The notes under the pieces: model-generated
Databases searched by the model: none
The model's input: only the letters and a program-made list of their open reading frames with translations
Told to the model about the DNA's origin: nothing
Translations under genes and position numbers: made by a program
Origin: Brachybacterium nesterenkovii
GTDB taxonomy: Bacteria > Actinomycetota > Actinomycetes > Actinomycetales > Dermabacteraceae
Assembly: GCF_900163655.1 (NCBI RefSeq)
Contig: NZ_FWFG01000030.1
Coordinates: 1-64,000, forward strand
Direction: 5' to 3'
Length of the DNA stretch: 64,000 bases
Shown here: positions 1-8,239 of the stretch, piece by piece
Numbering within the stretch: the first letter of the stretch is position 1
Layout of the letters: the number at the start of each line of letters is the position of its first letter

Positions 1-39
1 TCTACCCCCAGCTACCCGACCACACCGGCGCGCCCACAC

Positions 40-459
40 TCAACTCTGAAGAGCCAGATTGCTCCATGAGCGTGCCGGCTGGCTCGCGGGGCCGACGTGG
101 TCGGCCTCCAGCTCGTGCAGACGCTTGACTGCTCTCCCTGCGTCGTATCGCTCCCTGGCCGTGTCAGCGGGCGCTCCGTCGATCCATTGCAGGATCAGCC
201 ACGGGGCAGATGCGCGGTGGCTTGCGGCCAGGAGGCGGGCAGTAGGCACTGCGGGTGACGATGCGAGACGGGCCAGGGCGGTGGTCTCGTTGCTCCAATC
301 CGCCTCGGGGCAGCATTTGACCGCCACTGTGCCTGCATCGGTCGCAACGCGCCAGGACTGATTGGTGACCGACCCCGCTAGGGGATCGACCGAACGCACT
401 CCGGTCCCCAGCTCCTGCACCACGAGCTCGACGACGTCCGGCTCTCCCAGCATCCTCAT
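40..459 (-). pseudogene. Truncated aminoglycoside phosphotransferase (APH)-family protein
   Basis: The 139-residue product matches only the N-lobe of the APH/choline-kinase fold. A nucleotide-binding strand (SVTNQSWRV) is followed by the lysine-bearing VAVKC strand near residue 48, an E-x-x-AL helix and the hinge-like LILQWIDG near residue 95. The stop comes just after the first C-lobe helix, so the catalytic HxDxxxxN loop and the metal-binding aspartate are absent. The family is normally about 250-300 residues, and no other frame restores the missing half in the 39 bases that remain. The ATG at 459 is chosen because GATACT (466-471) lies 6 nt upstream, a leaderless arrangement. It is probably inactive; an unusual short kinase-like protein is the alternative. 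Confidence 0.55.
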
Positions 460-652
460 GCAAACAGTATCCAGCGCACGGTAAGGACGACGCGCGCGAG
501 GTCGGTCCACCGGCAGCGCAGGGGCTCTTAGCCTCCCCTCATCGAGCCTTGGTTCTTCACCTTCAACTGGATGGTCGCAGCAGACATCGTGGCCGCGATC
601 GTGCTCATACGGCACGTCACCTGGGTGCCGATCGCCGAGGCATCAGCACCCG

Positions 653-1297
653 TCACATCGGGCTGGCGACGACCGTGAAGTGCCGCTCCCCGGAGGGGTG
701 CTCGAGCTCATCCAAGACCGCGATGGCGAGGTCCGCGGCGCTGATCGCGGATGTGCCGTCGGGGTTGACGAGAAGGGTGTCGTGGCCGCGCCGGTAGGTG
801 CCGGTCCGAGGCCCGCGTTCGAAGACGGCCGGAGGGCTGAGATAGGTCCAGTTCCGGTTCGCGTGCTCGCGGCAGACCTCGAACTGGGCCAGGCTGGCGC
901 GGGCGATGGGCAGCCAGGCTTCCGGAACGACGTCCCGATCATCGACCACGAGTACGGACGGATCGTCGGGAGAGCGCAGCGGGGCGGAGCCGCCCACGAT
1001 CAGCACGGGAACGTCGGCCACGTGGGCCGCATCGAGGAAAGACCCGGTGAGGCCCGCGATCTCCCGTTCTCGACCGGAGGGCAGGCGCACGCTCAGCACC
1101 GCGGCGTCGACGGTAGAGAGCACTCGCTCGACATGCTGCCGATCAGCGACATCGATCCGCACGGGAGCGAGCGCCTCGACGGAGCTGGAAAGTGGATTCG
1201 TTCGCGATCCCGCGGTGACGCGGTGACCGCGCCGAATCCCTTCGGCCACGATCTCGCTTCCCGCCATGCCGGTGGCGCCGAAGACTGCGATTCTCAT
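653..1297 (-). CDS. NmrA-like NAD(P)-binding oxidoreductase
   Basis: This 214-residue protein begins with a Rossmann dinucleotide motif, VFGATGMAG (residues 4-12), followed by a basic patch (SRT) that suggests NADP(H). The layout is that of NmrA/YwnB-type atypical short-chain dehydrogenases: a beta-alpha sandwich, no obvious YxxxK catalytic pair, and a late SAADLAIAVLDELE helix. Its ATG overlaps the TGA of the upstream EamA transporter (ATGA), so the two are translationally coupled. The substrate is unknown; members act as NADPH-linked reductases or redox sensors. The LysR gene divergent from the pair is the likely regulator. Confidence 0.75.
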   Translation of the reverse strand: MRIAVFGATGMAGSEIVAEGIRRGHRVTAGSRTNPLSSSVEALAPVRIDVADRQHVERVLSTVDAAVLSVRLPSGREREIAGLTGSFLDAAHVADVPVLIVGGSAPLRSPDDPSVLVVDDRDVVPEAWLPIARASLAQFEVCREHANRNWTYLSPPAVFERGPRTGTYRRGHDTLLVNPDGTSAISAADLAIAVLDELEHPSGERHFTVVASPM

Positions 1298-2190
1298 CTG
1301 GATTCCTTTCGATGGAGGGGACGGGGGAGCTGCCCGGCGACCAGCGCGGTGAGCGAGAGGGCGAAGCCGGCGAGCTGCACGATGGTGAGGGACTCGCCCG
1401 CGATGAGTGCGCCGGGCAGCGCGGCCGTCAGCGGGGAGAGCAGCCCGAGGAGGGCCGTGGGGGTGACGGACAGGTGGCAGATGCCGGCGAACCAGATGGT
1501 GTACGTGAGCAGGGCGCCGACCAGACCGAGCCAGGCGTACCCGGCCCAGGCGCCGGCGTCGATGCGCTCGGGGACGCCGTCGAGGATGAGCGCGGGGATC
1601 GCCAGCAGGACGCCGGCGGACGTGAGCTGCCACCCGGCCAGGCCGACGGCGCTGACGTGCTCGGGGCGTCCCCACTTCTTGGTGAGGACGACGCCGGTGC
1701 CCATCGACGCGGCGCCGGCCAGCCCTGCCAGGACGCCGAGCGGATCGAGGGCCGCGTCCGGGCCCAGCACGACCATGCCCACCCCCGCCATGCCGGTCAT
1801 GCCCCACCACAGACGCCAGCCCGAGAGCCGCTCGTGGAGGATGAGGACGGCCAGGATGGCGATGAGGAGGGGCTGGACGGCGCCCAGCGTCGCGGCGACT
1901 CCTCCCGGCAGTCGCTGGGCGGTGACGAACAGCAGCGGGAAGAAGGCGGCCATGTTCAAGGCGCCGAGAGCCAGGCTCTCCCACCACCAGTCGCCGCGGG
2001 GGAGTCGGCGCGACAGGGCCAGCGCGATGAGCCCGGGCGGCAGCGTCCGCATGAGCGCGGCGAAGACGGGGTGCCCGTCCGGCAGGAGGTGTGTGGTGAC
2101 GATGTACGTCGTCCCCCACACCATGGGCGCCACGGCGGTCAGAGCGGTCCACCCTGCCTGCTGACCGATGGTCTGATCGCTGTTCGCCAT
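1294..2190 (-). CDS. EamA-family (DMT) transporter
   Basis: This 298-residue integral membrane protein has about ten hydrophobic helices arranged as two EamA repeats. The first repeat starts around AVAPMVWGTTYIVTTHLLP and the second around residue 150. The family (RhaT/YdcZ-like drug/metabolite transporters) exports small metabolites or amino acids, but the substrate cannot be read from sequence. It is the first gene of a two-gene unit with the NmrA-like reductase, linked by an ATGA overlap. It is divergent from a LysR regulator across 79 bp, an arrangement common for LysR-controlled efflux genes. Confidence 0.85.
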   Translation of the reverse strand: MANSDQTIGQQAGWTALTAVAPMVWGTTYIVTTHLLPDGHPVFAALMRTLPPGLIALALSRRLPRGDWWWESLALGALNMAAFFPLLFVTAQRLPGGVAATLGAVQPLLIAILAVLILHERLSGWRLWWGMTGMAGVGMVVLGPDAALDPLGVLAGLAGAASMGTGVVLTKKWGRPEHVSAVGLAGWQLTSAGVLLAIPALILDGVPERIDAGAWAGYAWLGLVGALLTYTIWFAGICHLSVTPTALLGLLSPLTAALPGALIAGESLTIVQLAGFALSLTALVAGQLPRPLHRKESR

Positions 2191-2269
2191 GGGATCAAGC
2201 CTGTTCCCAGGTCAGGCATGAGTCCAACGCATGTTTGTCATGGAAGGCATGCACGGTCATCATAGATGG

Positions 2270-3145
2270 ATGGAGCTGCAGCAGATGCGGTACGCGGTCG
2301 CCCTCGCGGAGGAGCGCAGTTTCACCAGGGCGGCGGAACGGTGCTTCGTGGTGCAGTCGGCGCTGAGCCATCAGATCAAGGCGCTGGAACGTGAGCTCGG
2401 TGTGCAGCTGGTCGCGCGCACGTCGCGTCGTGTCGAGCTCACTGCGGCGGGGGAGGCGTTCGTGGCCGCGGCTCGAGAAGCCCTGCAGGCCGCCGACCGT
2501 GCCGTAGTGGATGCTGCGGCTGCCGACGGCCGGGTGCGCGGTACGCTCACGATCGGCGTGATCCCGACGGTCACCGCTGTGGACATCCCGCTTGTGCTGG
2601 CGAACTTCTACGCCGCGCATCCTGCGGTGCAGGTGCGCCTTCGCAGCGGCGGCAGCGAGCAGTTCGTGAGCGACATCCGCGCGGGGCATCTCGATGCGGC
2701 CTTCCTCGGACTCGCCGAGTCCACGCCGCCCCACGGGGTCTGCGTTCGGGAGCTCTCCCGCGAATCACTCGTCGCGGCGCTGCCGGCGAGCCACCGCCTG
2801 GCGCACCGCAAGAGACTGAAGCTCGCGGACCTGGCCGCTGAGGCCTTCGTCGACTTCCCGGGCGGCTCGGCGGGACGCGCCCAGGGCGATCTGGCTTTCC
2901 GCGCGGCGGGCCTGCACCGCGACGTCGCCTTCGAAGCCATGACCACTGATCTGATCATCGGTCTCATCCGCAGGGGGCTCGCGGTCGGGATGCTCTCCGC
3001 CCACGTCGTCCCGCCAGATCCGGACCTGGTCACCGTCCCGCTCGTCGATGGCCCTCGGCGGGTCGAGTACCTGGCCTGGAACGAGTTCAATCCCAGCCCC
3101 GCCGCCCGGGCGCTCGTCGGTGAGGTTGCGGAGGCGCAGGCGTGA
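2270..3145 (+). CDS. LysR-family transcriptional regulator
   Basis: The 291-residue protein has the N-terminal winged helix-turn-helix of LysR regulators (MRYAVALAEERSFTRAAE, then SALSHQIKALERELG) in residues 1-60. A linker helix and a two-lobed effector-binding domain follow to about residue 290. The ATG at 2270 places the conserved helix at the expected distance from the N-terminus. An upstream ATG at 2231 would add an unsupported 13-residue tail. It is divergently transcribed from the EamA/NmrA pair and probably regulates it and itself from the shared 79-bp region. The inducer is unknown. Confidence 0.85.
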   Translation: MELQQMRYAVALAEERSFTRAAERCFVVQSALSHQIKALERELGVQLVARTSRRVELTAAGEAFVAAAREALQAADRAVVDAAAADGRVRGTLTIGVIPTVTAVDIPLVLANFYAAHPAVQVRLRSGGSEQFVSDIRAGHLDAAFLGLAESTPPHGVCVRELSRESLVAALPASHRLAHRKRLKLADLAAEAFVDFPGGSAGRAQGDLAFRAAGLHRDVAFEAMTTDLIIGLIRRGLAVGMLSAHVVPPDPDLVTVPLVDGPRRVEYLAWNEFNPSPAARALVGEVAEAQA

Positions 3146-3235
3146 TCACCGGAACGACGGGGTACGGCCATCAACGACGGTCGCTCCGGCAGCGACGCTC
3201 GCGCAACGGGACTCGCGCGCGGACGGACTCGCAGC

Positions 3236-4189
3236 TCAGCAGGTGAGCACGATCTTGCCGGTGGTGTGCCCCTGCTCGAGAGCCCGATGCGCCGCGGCGG
3301 CCTCGGTCAGCGCGAAGGAGGCCGAGACGTGCGGCACGAGATCACCGGACGCCGCCAGGGCCACGACGCGCTCGAGCCATTCCCGCTGCGTGTGGACGTG
3401 CGTGGCGGCGTAGCGCACCCCCGCCCCCTCCGCCTGGGCTGCGATCTCGGTCCCGGCTCCGGCTCCGAGGCCGATGAGCACGCCGCTCGGGCGCACGGCG
3501 CGCAGAGCGGCGTCGCGCGAGCCCGCCGCCAGGCTCAGGGCGACGTCCGCTGTGCCCTCGAGGGCGGACACCGCGGTCGCGTCGCGGTAGTCGATGGTCT
3601 CGCCCGCGCCCAGCTCCCGCAGCCACGCGTGCTTGCCCTCGCTCGCAAGAGCGATGACGTGCGCGCCGAGATGACGGGCGAGCCGAACGGCGAGATGGCC
3701 CACGCCGCCTCCCGCCCCCGTGATGAGCACCCGCTGCCCCGCCTCGACGGACGCGGTGTCCGTGAAGGCCTGCCACGCGGTCATCGCGGCCATCGGGAAG
3801 GCCCCGGCCTGCTCCTCGGTGAGGATATCGGGCGTCGGGACGAGATCGGCCGCCGGGACGATGACGCGCTCGGCGTACGCCGCCCCCTCGCGAGGGAACC
3901 GCGCCAGGCCGAGAACGCGCTGGCCCGGTGCGAGCCCCGTGGCACCCGCGCCGACCGCGCGGACCGTGCCCGCCACGTCCCACCCCGGCGTGAAGGGCAG
4001 GGTGATGGCTCCCGTCGCCGCCATCCCACCGCCCGTGCGGGTCATGACATCGATCGGGTTGACGCCCGCCGCGGCCGCCGCGACGAGGACCTCGTCCGGG
4101 CCCAGATCCGATGCCGTCGGAGACTCGACCTCGACGACCTCCAAGGTCTCGGGCCCGCCGAAGCGGCGCTGGATGATCCTGATCGCCAT
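3236..4189 (-). CDS. Quinone oxidoreductase-like MDR (NADPH-dependent)
   Basis: This 317-residue medium-chain reductase belongs to the zinc-free QOR group. The GroES-like domain contains AAGVNPIDVMTR and lacks the zinc-binding cysteines. The nucleotide motif GAGGGVGHLAV (residues about 158-168) starts the Rossmann domain, and the C-terminus ends in the usual GKIVL. Such enzymes reduce quinones or enones with NADPH. The start has a strong GGAGGAG site 6 nt upstream. It lies 106 bp downstream of the alcohol dehydrogenase gene on the same strand and may be a distal part of that operon, although it has its own ribosome site. Confidence 0.85.
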   Translation of the reverse strand: MAIRIIQRRFGGPETLEVVEVESPTASDLGPDEVLVAAAAAGVNPIDVMTRTGGGMAATGAITLPFTPGWDVAGTVRAVGAGATGLAPGQRVLGLARFPREGAAYAERVIVPAADLVPTPDILTEEQAGAFPMAAMTAWQAFTDTASVEAGQRVLITGAGGGVGHLAVRLARHLGAHVIALASEGKHAWLRELGAGETIDYRDATAVSALEGTADVALSLAAGSRDAALRAVRPSGVLIGLGAGAGTEIAAQAEGAGVRYAATHVHTQREWLERVVALAASGDLVPHVSASFALTEAAAAHRALEQGHTTGKIVLTC

Positions 4190-4295
4190 GCGAACTCCTC
4201 CGCTGTCACGAGAATCGGGGGTGAGGGACGCAGCGCACCGCGGCGCGGCATGAACCGGACGCGCGGGGCCGTGCCGCCAGCGCCCCTCGGGAGGG

Positions 4296-5351
4296 TCACA
4301 CCTCCAGGAGCACCTTGATCTCCCGGCGCTCGTTCATCGCCGCGTAGGCCTCGGCGGCCTGCTCGAGCGGGACGCGCTGCGTGAACACCTTCCCGGGCTG
4401 GATCTCGCCGCTGCGGATCAGCTCGATCAGCTCGGGCAGGAAGCGGCGCACCGGGGCCGGGCCGCCCTCCAGATGCACCTCGCGGAAGAAGAGGTCGAGA
4501 CCGTTGATCGTCTGGTCGTGGGAGACGCCGACGAAGCCGACGTGGCCCCCGGGGCGGACCGAGGCCAGGGCCTGGTCCATCGAGCCCTGCGTGCCCACGG
4601 CCTCGCAGACGCCGTGCGCGCCATAACCGCCGGTCAGCTCCTTGACCTTCTGCGCCCCCTCCTCGCCGCGCTCGGCGATGACGACGTCGGCGCCGAACTC
4701 CCGGGCCAGGGCGGCGCGATCCTCGTGGCGCGAGAAGGCGATGACCCGCTCCGCCCCCAGCGACGTGGCGGCGAGCACCGCGCACAGGCCGACCGCGCCG
4801 TCGCCCACGACGGCGATGGTCCGGCCCGGGCCCGCCTGAGCCGCGACGGCGGCGTACCAGCCGGTGCCGAGGACGTCGGAGGCGGCGAGGTAGTCGGCCA
4901 GGCGATCGGGGTCGTCGGGGCGTCCGCCGGGAACCTTCACCAGGGAGCCGTCGGCCAGCTCGACGCGCATGTACTCGGCCTGGCTGCCGGTGTACTCGCC
5001 GGCGTTGACGCAGCGCGAGGGGTAGCCGTCCCGGCAGATCTCGCACGTGCCGTCGGAGAGCATGAACGAGCCGATGACGAAGTCGCCCAGGTCGAGGGTC
5101 GCGACCTCCGCGCCCTTCTCGACGACCGTGCCGACGTACTCATGGCCCATGCGGCGCGGCTCCTCGAAGGAGCCCTCGAGGCCGCGGTAGGGCCACAGGT
5201 CGGAACCGCAGACGCAGGCGGCGGCCAGCTGGATGACCACGTCGGTGGGCTTGACGACCCGGGGGGTCTCGACGGTCTCGACCGAGACGTCGCCGGGGGC
5301 GTTCATGACGACGGCCCGCATCGTGGCGGGAATGGTGATCGGAGCGTTCAT
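4296..5351 (-). CDS. Zinc-dependent alcohol dehydrogenase
   Basis: A 351-residue zinc MDR enzyme. The catalytic zinc ligands are visible as CVCGSDLW (Cys48) and GHEYVG (His70-Glu71). The structural-zinc lobe CEICRDGYPSRC (residues about 103-114) shows three cysteines rather than the classical four. The NAD(P) motif VVGDGAVGLCAV lies near residue 178. It is expected to interconvert an alcohol and an aldehyde or ketone. Its ATG overlaps the stop of the DUF2255 gene (ATGA), so it is the third gene of the cupin-DUF2255-ADH operon behind the TetR operator region. Confidence 0.87.
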   Translation of the reverse strand: MNAPITIPATMRAVVMNAPGDVSVETVETPRVVKPTDVVIQLAAACVCGSDLWPYRGLEGSFEEPRRMGHEYVGTVVEKGAEVATLDLGDFVIGSFMLSDGTCEICRDGYPSRCVNAGEYTGSQAEYMRVELADGSLVKVPGGRPDDPDRLADYLAASDVLGTGWYAAVAAQAGPGRTIAVVGDGAVGLCAVLAATSLGAERVIAFSRHEDRAALAREFGADVVIAERGEEGAQKVKELTGGYGAHGVCEAVGTQGSMDQALASVRPGGHVGFVGVSHDQTINGLDLFFREVHLEGGPAPVRRFLPELIELIRSGEIQPGKVFTQRVPLEQAAEAYAAMNERREIKVLLEV

Positions 5352-5749
5352 GCTCGGTCCTTCTCGAGGGCGGGGGTGATCTCGACGGTCGCGGCCTTCG
5401 GGCCCTCCGCGACCATCGGCGGCAGGTAGGCGCTGCCAGCGTACTTCGTCCGGTATGCGGGATCGATCCGCGTGCCGAGCTCGGGAGCGGCGGCCTCGTC
5501 GATCGGGGTCATGGTCACCTCGATGCGGCGTCCGACGGTCTCGATGATGCCGGCCCGCTGCTCGACGGCCGCGCGGTACCAGCGGGAGCGGGGCCCGTTC
5601 CAGGCCCGCACGAACAGGCGGTCGTCGACGACGACCGACCAGATCCAGGTGGGGGTGCCCGGGGTGGCGCCGTCGGGTCGGAAGGGGGCGATGTGCAGGT
5701 CGTCGGCGGCGGCGTTCCGGTCGATCGTCTCCGTGTCCCATGCGGTCAT
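5348..5749 (-). CDS. DUF2255 family protein
   Basis: This 133-residue protein follows the DUF2255 pattern: an N-terminal DDLHIAPFR segment, the core PTWIWSVVVDDRLFVRAWNG, then SRWYRAAVEQRAGII and a short beta-rich tail. The family is often encoded near oxidoreductases and is structurally related to flavin/pyridoxamine-oxidase-like split barrels; its biochemical role is not settled. A perfect AGGAGG precedes the ATG by 6 nt. It sits 39 bp after the cupin gene and overlaps the alcohol dehydrogenase start, so it is expressed as the middle gene of that operon. Confidence 0.75.
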   Translation of the reverse strand: MTAWDTETIDRNAAADDLHIAPFRPDGATPGTPTWIWSVVVDDRLFVRAWNGPRSRWYRAAVEQRAGIIETVGRRIEVTMTPIDEAAAPELGTRIDPAYRTKYAGSAYLPPMVAEGPKAATVEITPALEKDRA

Positions 5750-5788
5750 GGATTCCTCCTGTGCGGGAGAGCCGGTTGGTGTGCGGTG

Positions 5789-6232
5789 TCAGTCGGCGAG
5801 GCGGCCGTACTGCTCGTCGTCGACGGGCTCGAGCCAGACGTTGGACTGCTCGGTGCCCGGCAGGATGAAGGCGATGTGGCTGAACCAGCTGTCGGCCTTG
5901 GCGCCGTGCCAGTGCTTGGTGTTGGGCGGTACGACCACGACGGTCCCCTCGGTGAGCTCGACGGGGTCCTTGCCCTCGGACTGGTACCAGCCCTCGCCCG
6001 CGGTGCAGATGAGCACCTGGCCGCCGCCGGTGGCGGCGTCGTGCCGATGCCAGTTGTTGCGGCATCCCGGCTCGAAGGAGACGTTGGCCAGGCTCAGGGG
6101 CACCTGATCGGTGGGCTCGGTGAGGCCCTGGAGGTAGGACCGGCCGATGAAGTAGGGGGCGAAGGCGTCGTTGGGGGCGCCGGTGCCGAACACGTTGGCG
6201 GTGTCGAAGGACTGCTTGTCCGGGTGCTTCAC
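5789..6232 (-). CDS. Cupin-domain protein, mandelonitrile-lyase-like type
   Basis: This 147-residue single-domain cupin has the two metal-binding motifs: WHRHDAATGGGQ (residues about 61-72, supplying His62, His64 and Gln72) and PPNTKHWHG (His109). This pattern resembles the manganese cupins that include bacterial (R)-hydroxynitrile lyases and carboxymuconolactone-decarboxylase partners. The GTG at 6232 is preferred because AGGAG lies 5 nt upstream; an ATG further upstream would run into the operator region. It is the first gene of the operon facing the TetR regulator. A reactive aldehyde, cyanohydrin or aromatic substrate is possible but not shown. Confidence 0.8.
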   Translation of the reverse strand: MKHPDKQSFDTANVFGTGAPNDAFAPYFIGRSYLQGLTEPTDQVPLSLANVSFEPGCRNNWHRHDAATGGGQVLICTAGEGWYQSEGKDPVELTEGTVVVVPPNTKHWHGAKADSWFSHIAFILPGTEQSNVWLEPVDDEQYGRLAD

Positions 6233-6282
6233 GGGGACTCCTGTGATCGGGCGGCGGTCGGGGCGCTCTCGGCGCCACCCGC

Positions 6283-6304
6283 AAGCGGAGCCGCGCATCC
6301 GCTT
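6283..6304. promoter_or_regulatory. TetR operator, distal copy
   Basis: This 22-bp dyad reads AAGCGGA-N8-TCCGCTT with perfect 7-bp arms. It matches the proximal copy at 6322-6343 in length and arm sequence and lies between the divergent cupin and TetR starts, closer to the cupin gene. It is inferred to be bound by the TetR protein encoded at 6361. Confidence 0.65.
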
Positions 6305-6321
6305 CGGAGTCACGCTAACAC

Positions 6322-6343
6322 AAGTGGAGCAAGCGCTCCGCTT
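6322..6343. promoter_or_regulatory. TetR operator, proximal copy
   Basis: This dyad reads AAGTGGAGC-N4-GCTCCGCTT, with 9-bp arms and one mismatch. It ends 17 bp before the TetR ATG. Its centre lies 39 bp from that of the copy at 6283-6304. It is probably the autoregulatory site. Confidence 0.7.
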
Positions 6344-6360
6344 ATGGGAGGATCGCAGGC

Positions 6361-7020
6361 ATGGCCGAGAACCTGCGCAGCGACGCCGCCGCGAATCGAG
6401 AGCGCCTGCTGAGGGCCGCCCGGGAGCTCTACGCCCGGAGCGGGCCGGACGTCTCGCTGAACGAGGTCGCCCGGCACGCCGGGGTGGGCGTGGGGACCGC
6501 GTACCGGCGCTTCGCGAACAAGCAGGAGCTCATGGAGGCCCTGTTCGTGTCCGCGGTCGACGAGCTCGAGGCCTATGCCCGGGCGGCCCTCGACGAGCCG
6601 GACGCCTGGAGGGGCATCGTCGGCTTCCTCGAGCGCTCCATGGAGCTCCAGTTCGGCGACAGCGGGCTCAACACGATCATGTCCCACCCCGCCCTGGCCG
6701 ACGAGCAGGTCGCCCAGGCCCGCTCCCGGGTCGCCCCGCTGCTGCAGCGGCTCGTTGAGAGGGCCAGGGAGCAGGGGAGCGTGCGAGCGGACCTCGAGCA
6801 GAGCGACATCATCTTCCTGCAGGCGGGGCTGGCCGCGATCCGCAACCTCACGCGCAGCGTCGAGCCCGACCTCTATCGCCGCTACCTGACCGTCTTCCTC
6901 GACGGCATCCGCGCCGACCCCGCCCGGACACCCCTGCCCGTGCGGGCGCTCGACTCCGCCCGGACACACGCCGCCATGACCCAGGAACGCCAGCGACCCC
7001 GGGAGCGCCGCCGACGCTGA
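6361..7020 (+). CDS. TetR-family transcriptional repressor
   Basis: This 219-residue regulator has an N-terminal helix-turn-helix, residues about 10-55: RERLLRAARELYA, then SLNEVARHAGVGVGTAYRRF. The rest is an all-helical ligand-binding domain. A GGGAGG site lies 9 nt before the ATG. It is divergent from the cupin-DUF2255-ADH operon, and the intergenic region holds two copies of the same 22-bp dyad, one near each start. This supports autoregulation and repression of the operon, released by an unknown small molecule that is plausibly the operon substrate. The last 20 residues are Arg/Pro-rich and probably disordered. Confidence 0.85.
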   Translation: MAENLRSDAAANRERLLRAARELYARSGPDVSLNEVARHAGVGVGTAYRRFANKQELMEALFVSAVDELEAYARAALDEPDAWRGIVGFLERSMELQFGDSGLNTIMSHPALADEQVAQARSRVAPLLQRLVERAREQGSVRADLEQSDIIFLQAGLAAIRNLTRSVEPDLYRRYLTVFLDGIRADPARTPLPVRALDSARTHAAMTQERQRPRERRRR

Positions 7021-7042
7021 GCCTCGGGCGGACGGTCCGCCC

Positions 7043-8239
7043 TCAGCTCTCCTCGGTCATCGCCCGATGGATCACGGGACCGGTCTGCTCGGCCTGCCAT
7101 GCCCGGGCGCCCAGATCGCGCAGACCGGCCTCGACGGCCTCCTCGGCCGGTGCCAGCGGGTTCTCCCACACCCAGGTCCGCAGCAGTCCCGGGTTCAGGA
7201 GGTTCTCCGCGGGCATCTCGAGGTCCTCGGCCCGCTGCCCGACGGCCTCGCGGATCACCTGGTAGCGCTCCCACACCTCGGGGTGCTTCTTGGCCCACAT
7301 CTTGTGGGCCGGCGGATGGCTCGGGACCGAGCGCGAGGGCAGATGCTCGGGCGGCAGCTCCAGACCGGAGCGGGCCACCTGCCACCAGGCGTCCTTGCGG
7401 CGCAGGGGAGCAGGCAGGGCCGCATCGAAGGCGGACTTGGACTGGGGCGCGACTTTGGCGGCCGCGACGATCTCGCGATCGCGGATCACCCGGTGCGGCG
7501 ACAGGTCCTCACGGCGCGCGATCTCGTCGCGCCTCTCCCACATCGCCCGCGCGACGGCGAGCTGCTCGGGTCGGCGCAGCACGCCGATGCCGTGGAGGTT
7601 GCGCCACGGCTCGGCGGGCGGCTCCGGGATGCCGCGGGAGACGAGATGCTCGAACTCCTGCCGGGCCCAGTCGTCCTTGCCAGCGTCCGCGAGGCGGGCG
7701 GCCATGATGTCGCGCACCTCCACGAGCACCTCGACGTCCAGGGCCGCGTACACCAGCCACGGCTGGGGCAGCGGACGCTTCGACCAGTCGGCCGCGGAGT
7801 GCTCCTTGGCCAGGCGCAGGCCCAGGGTGTCCTCGACGACGGCGCCCAGGCCCACGCGCGGCATCCCCAGCAGGCGGCCCGCGAGCTCGGTGTCGAACAG
7901 GCGCTCGGGCACCAGGTCCAGCTCCGCCAGGCTCGGCAGGTCCTGCGTCGCGGCATGGAGCACCCATTCGCGGCCTGCGAGCGCACGGCGGAACGTCGCC
8001 GGCAGCGTGAACGCGGTCGGGTCCAGCAGCGCGGTCCCGGCCGTGTCGGTCCGCAGCTGTATCAGGTACGCCCTCTGGGAGTAGCGGTAGCTCGAGGCGC
8101 GCTCTACGTCGACCGCGACGGGCTCGTCGGGGGTCTCCATCGCCGCTTCGCTCCATGCCAGCAGCGGCTGGATCCGGTCGATCACATCGGGCAGGCCGTC
8201 GCGGGGCCCTGTCAGCTTCGGGAGCTCGGGCTCGGTCAT
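7043..8239 (-). CDS. rnd: Ribonuclease D-like 3'-5' exonuclease with HRDC domain
   Basis: This 398-residue protein has a DEDDy exonuclease domain. VAVDVERAS (about residues 41-49) supplies the Asp-x-Glu pair, HAATQDLPSL the second acidic site, and YAALDVEVLVEV the late Tyr/Asp. An HRDC-type helical domain follows around residues 210-300. Members trim the 3' ends of tRNA and other structured RNA. Its ATG overlaps the DUF3000 stop codon (ATGA), a pairing common in Actinomycetota, so both are probably made from the same leaderless transcript that begins at the DUF3000 gene. Confidence 0.87.
   Translation of the reverse strand: MTEPELPKLTGPRDGLPDVIDRIQPLLAWSEAAMETPDEPVAVDVERASSYRYSQRAYLIQLRTDTAGTALLDPTAFTLPATFRRALAGREWVLHAATQDLPSLAELDLVPERLFDTELAGRLLGMPRVGLGAVVEDTLGLRLAKEHSAADWSKRPLPQPWLVYAALDVEVLVEVRDIMAARLADAGKDDWARQEFEHLVSRGIPEPPAEPWRNLHGIGVLRRPEQLAVARAMWERRDEIARREDLSPHRVIRDREIVAAAKVAPQSKSAFDAALPAPLRRKDAWWQVARSGLELPPEHLPSRSVPSHPPAHKMWAKKHPEVWERYQVIREAVGQRAEDLEMPAENLLNPGLLRTWVWENPLAPAEEAVEAGLRDLGARAWQAEQTGPVIHRAMTEES

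Noticed and set aside
3266-4318. Open frame on the plus strand antisense to the MDR gene
   Set aside because: It is Arg/Gly-rich with no ribosome site, and the minus strand encodes a full MDR protein with clear motifs.
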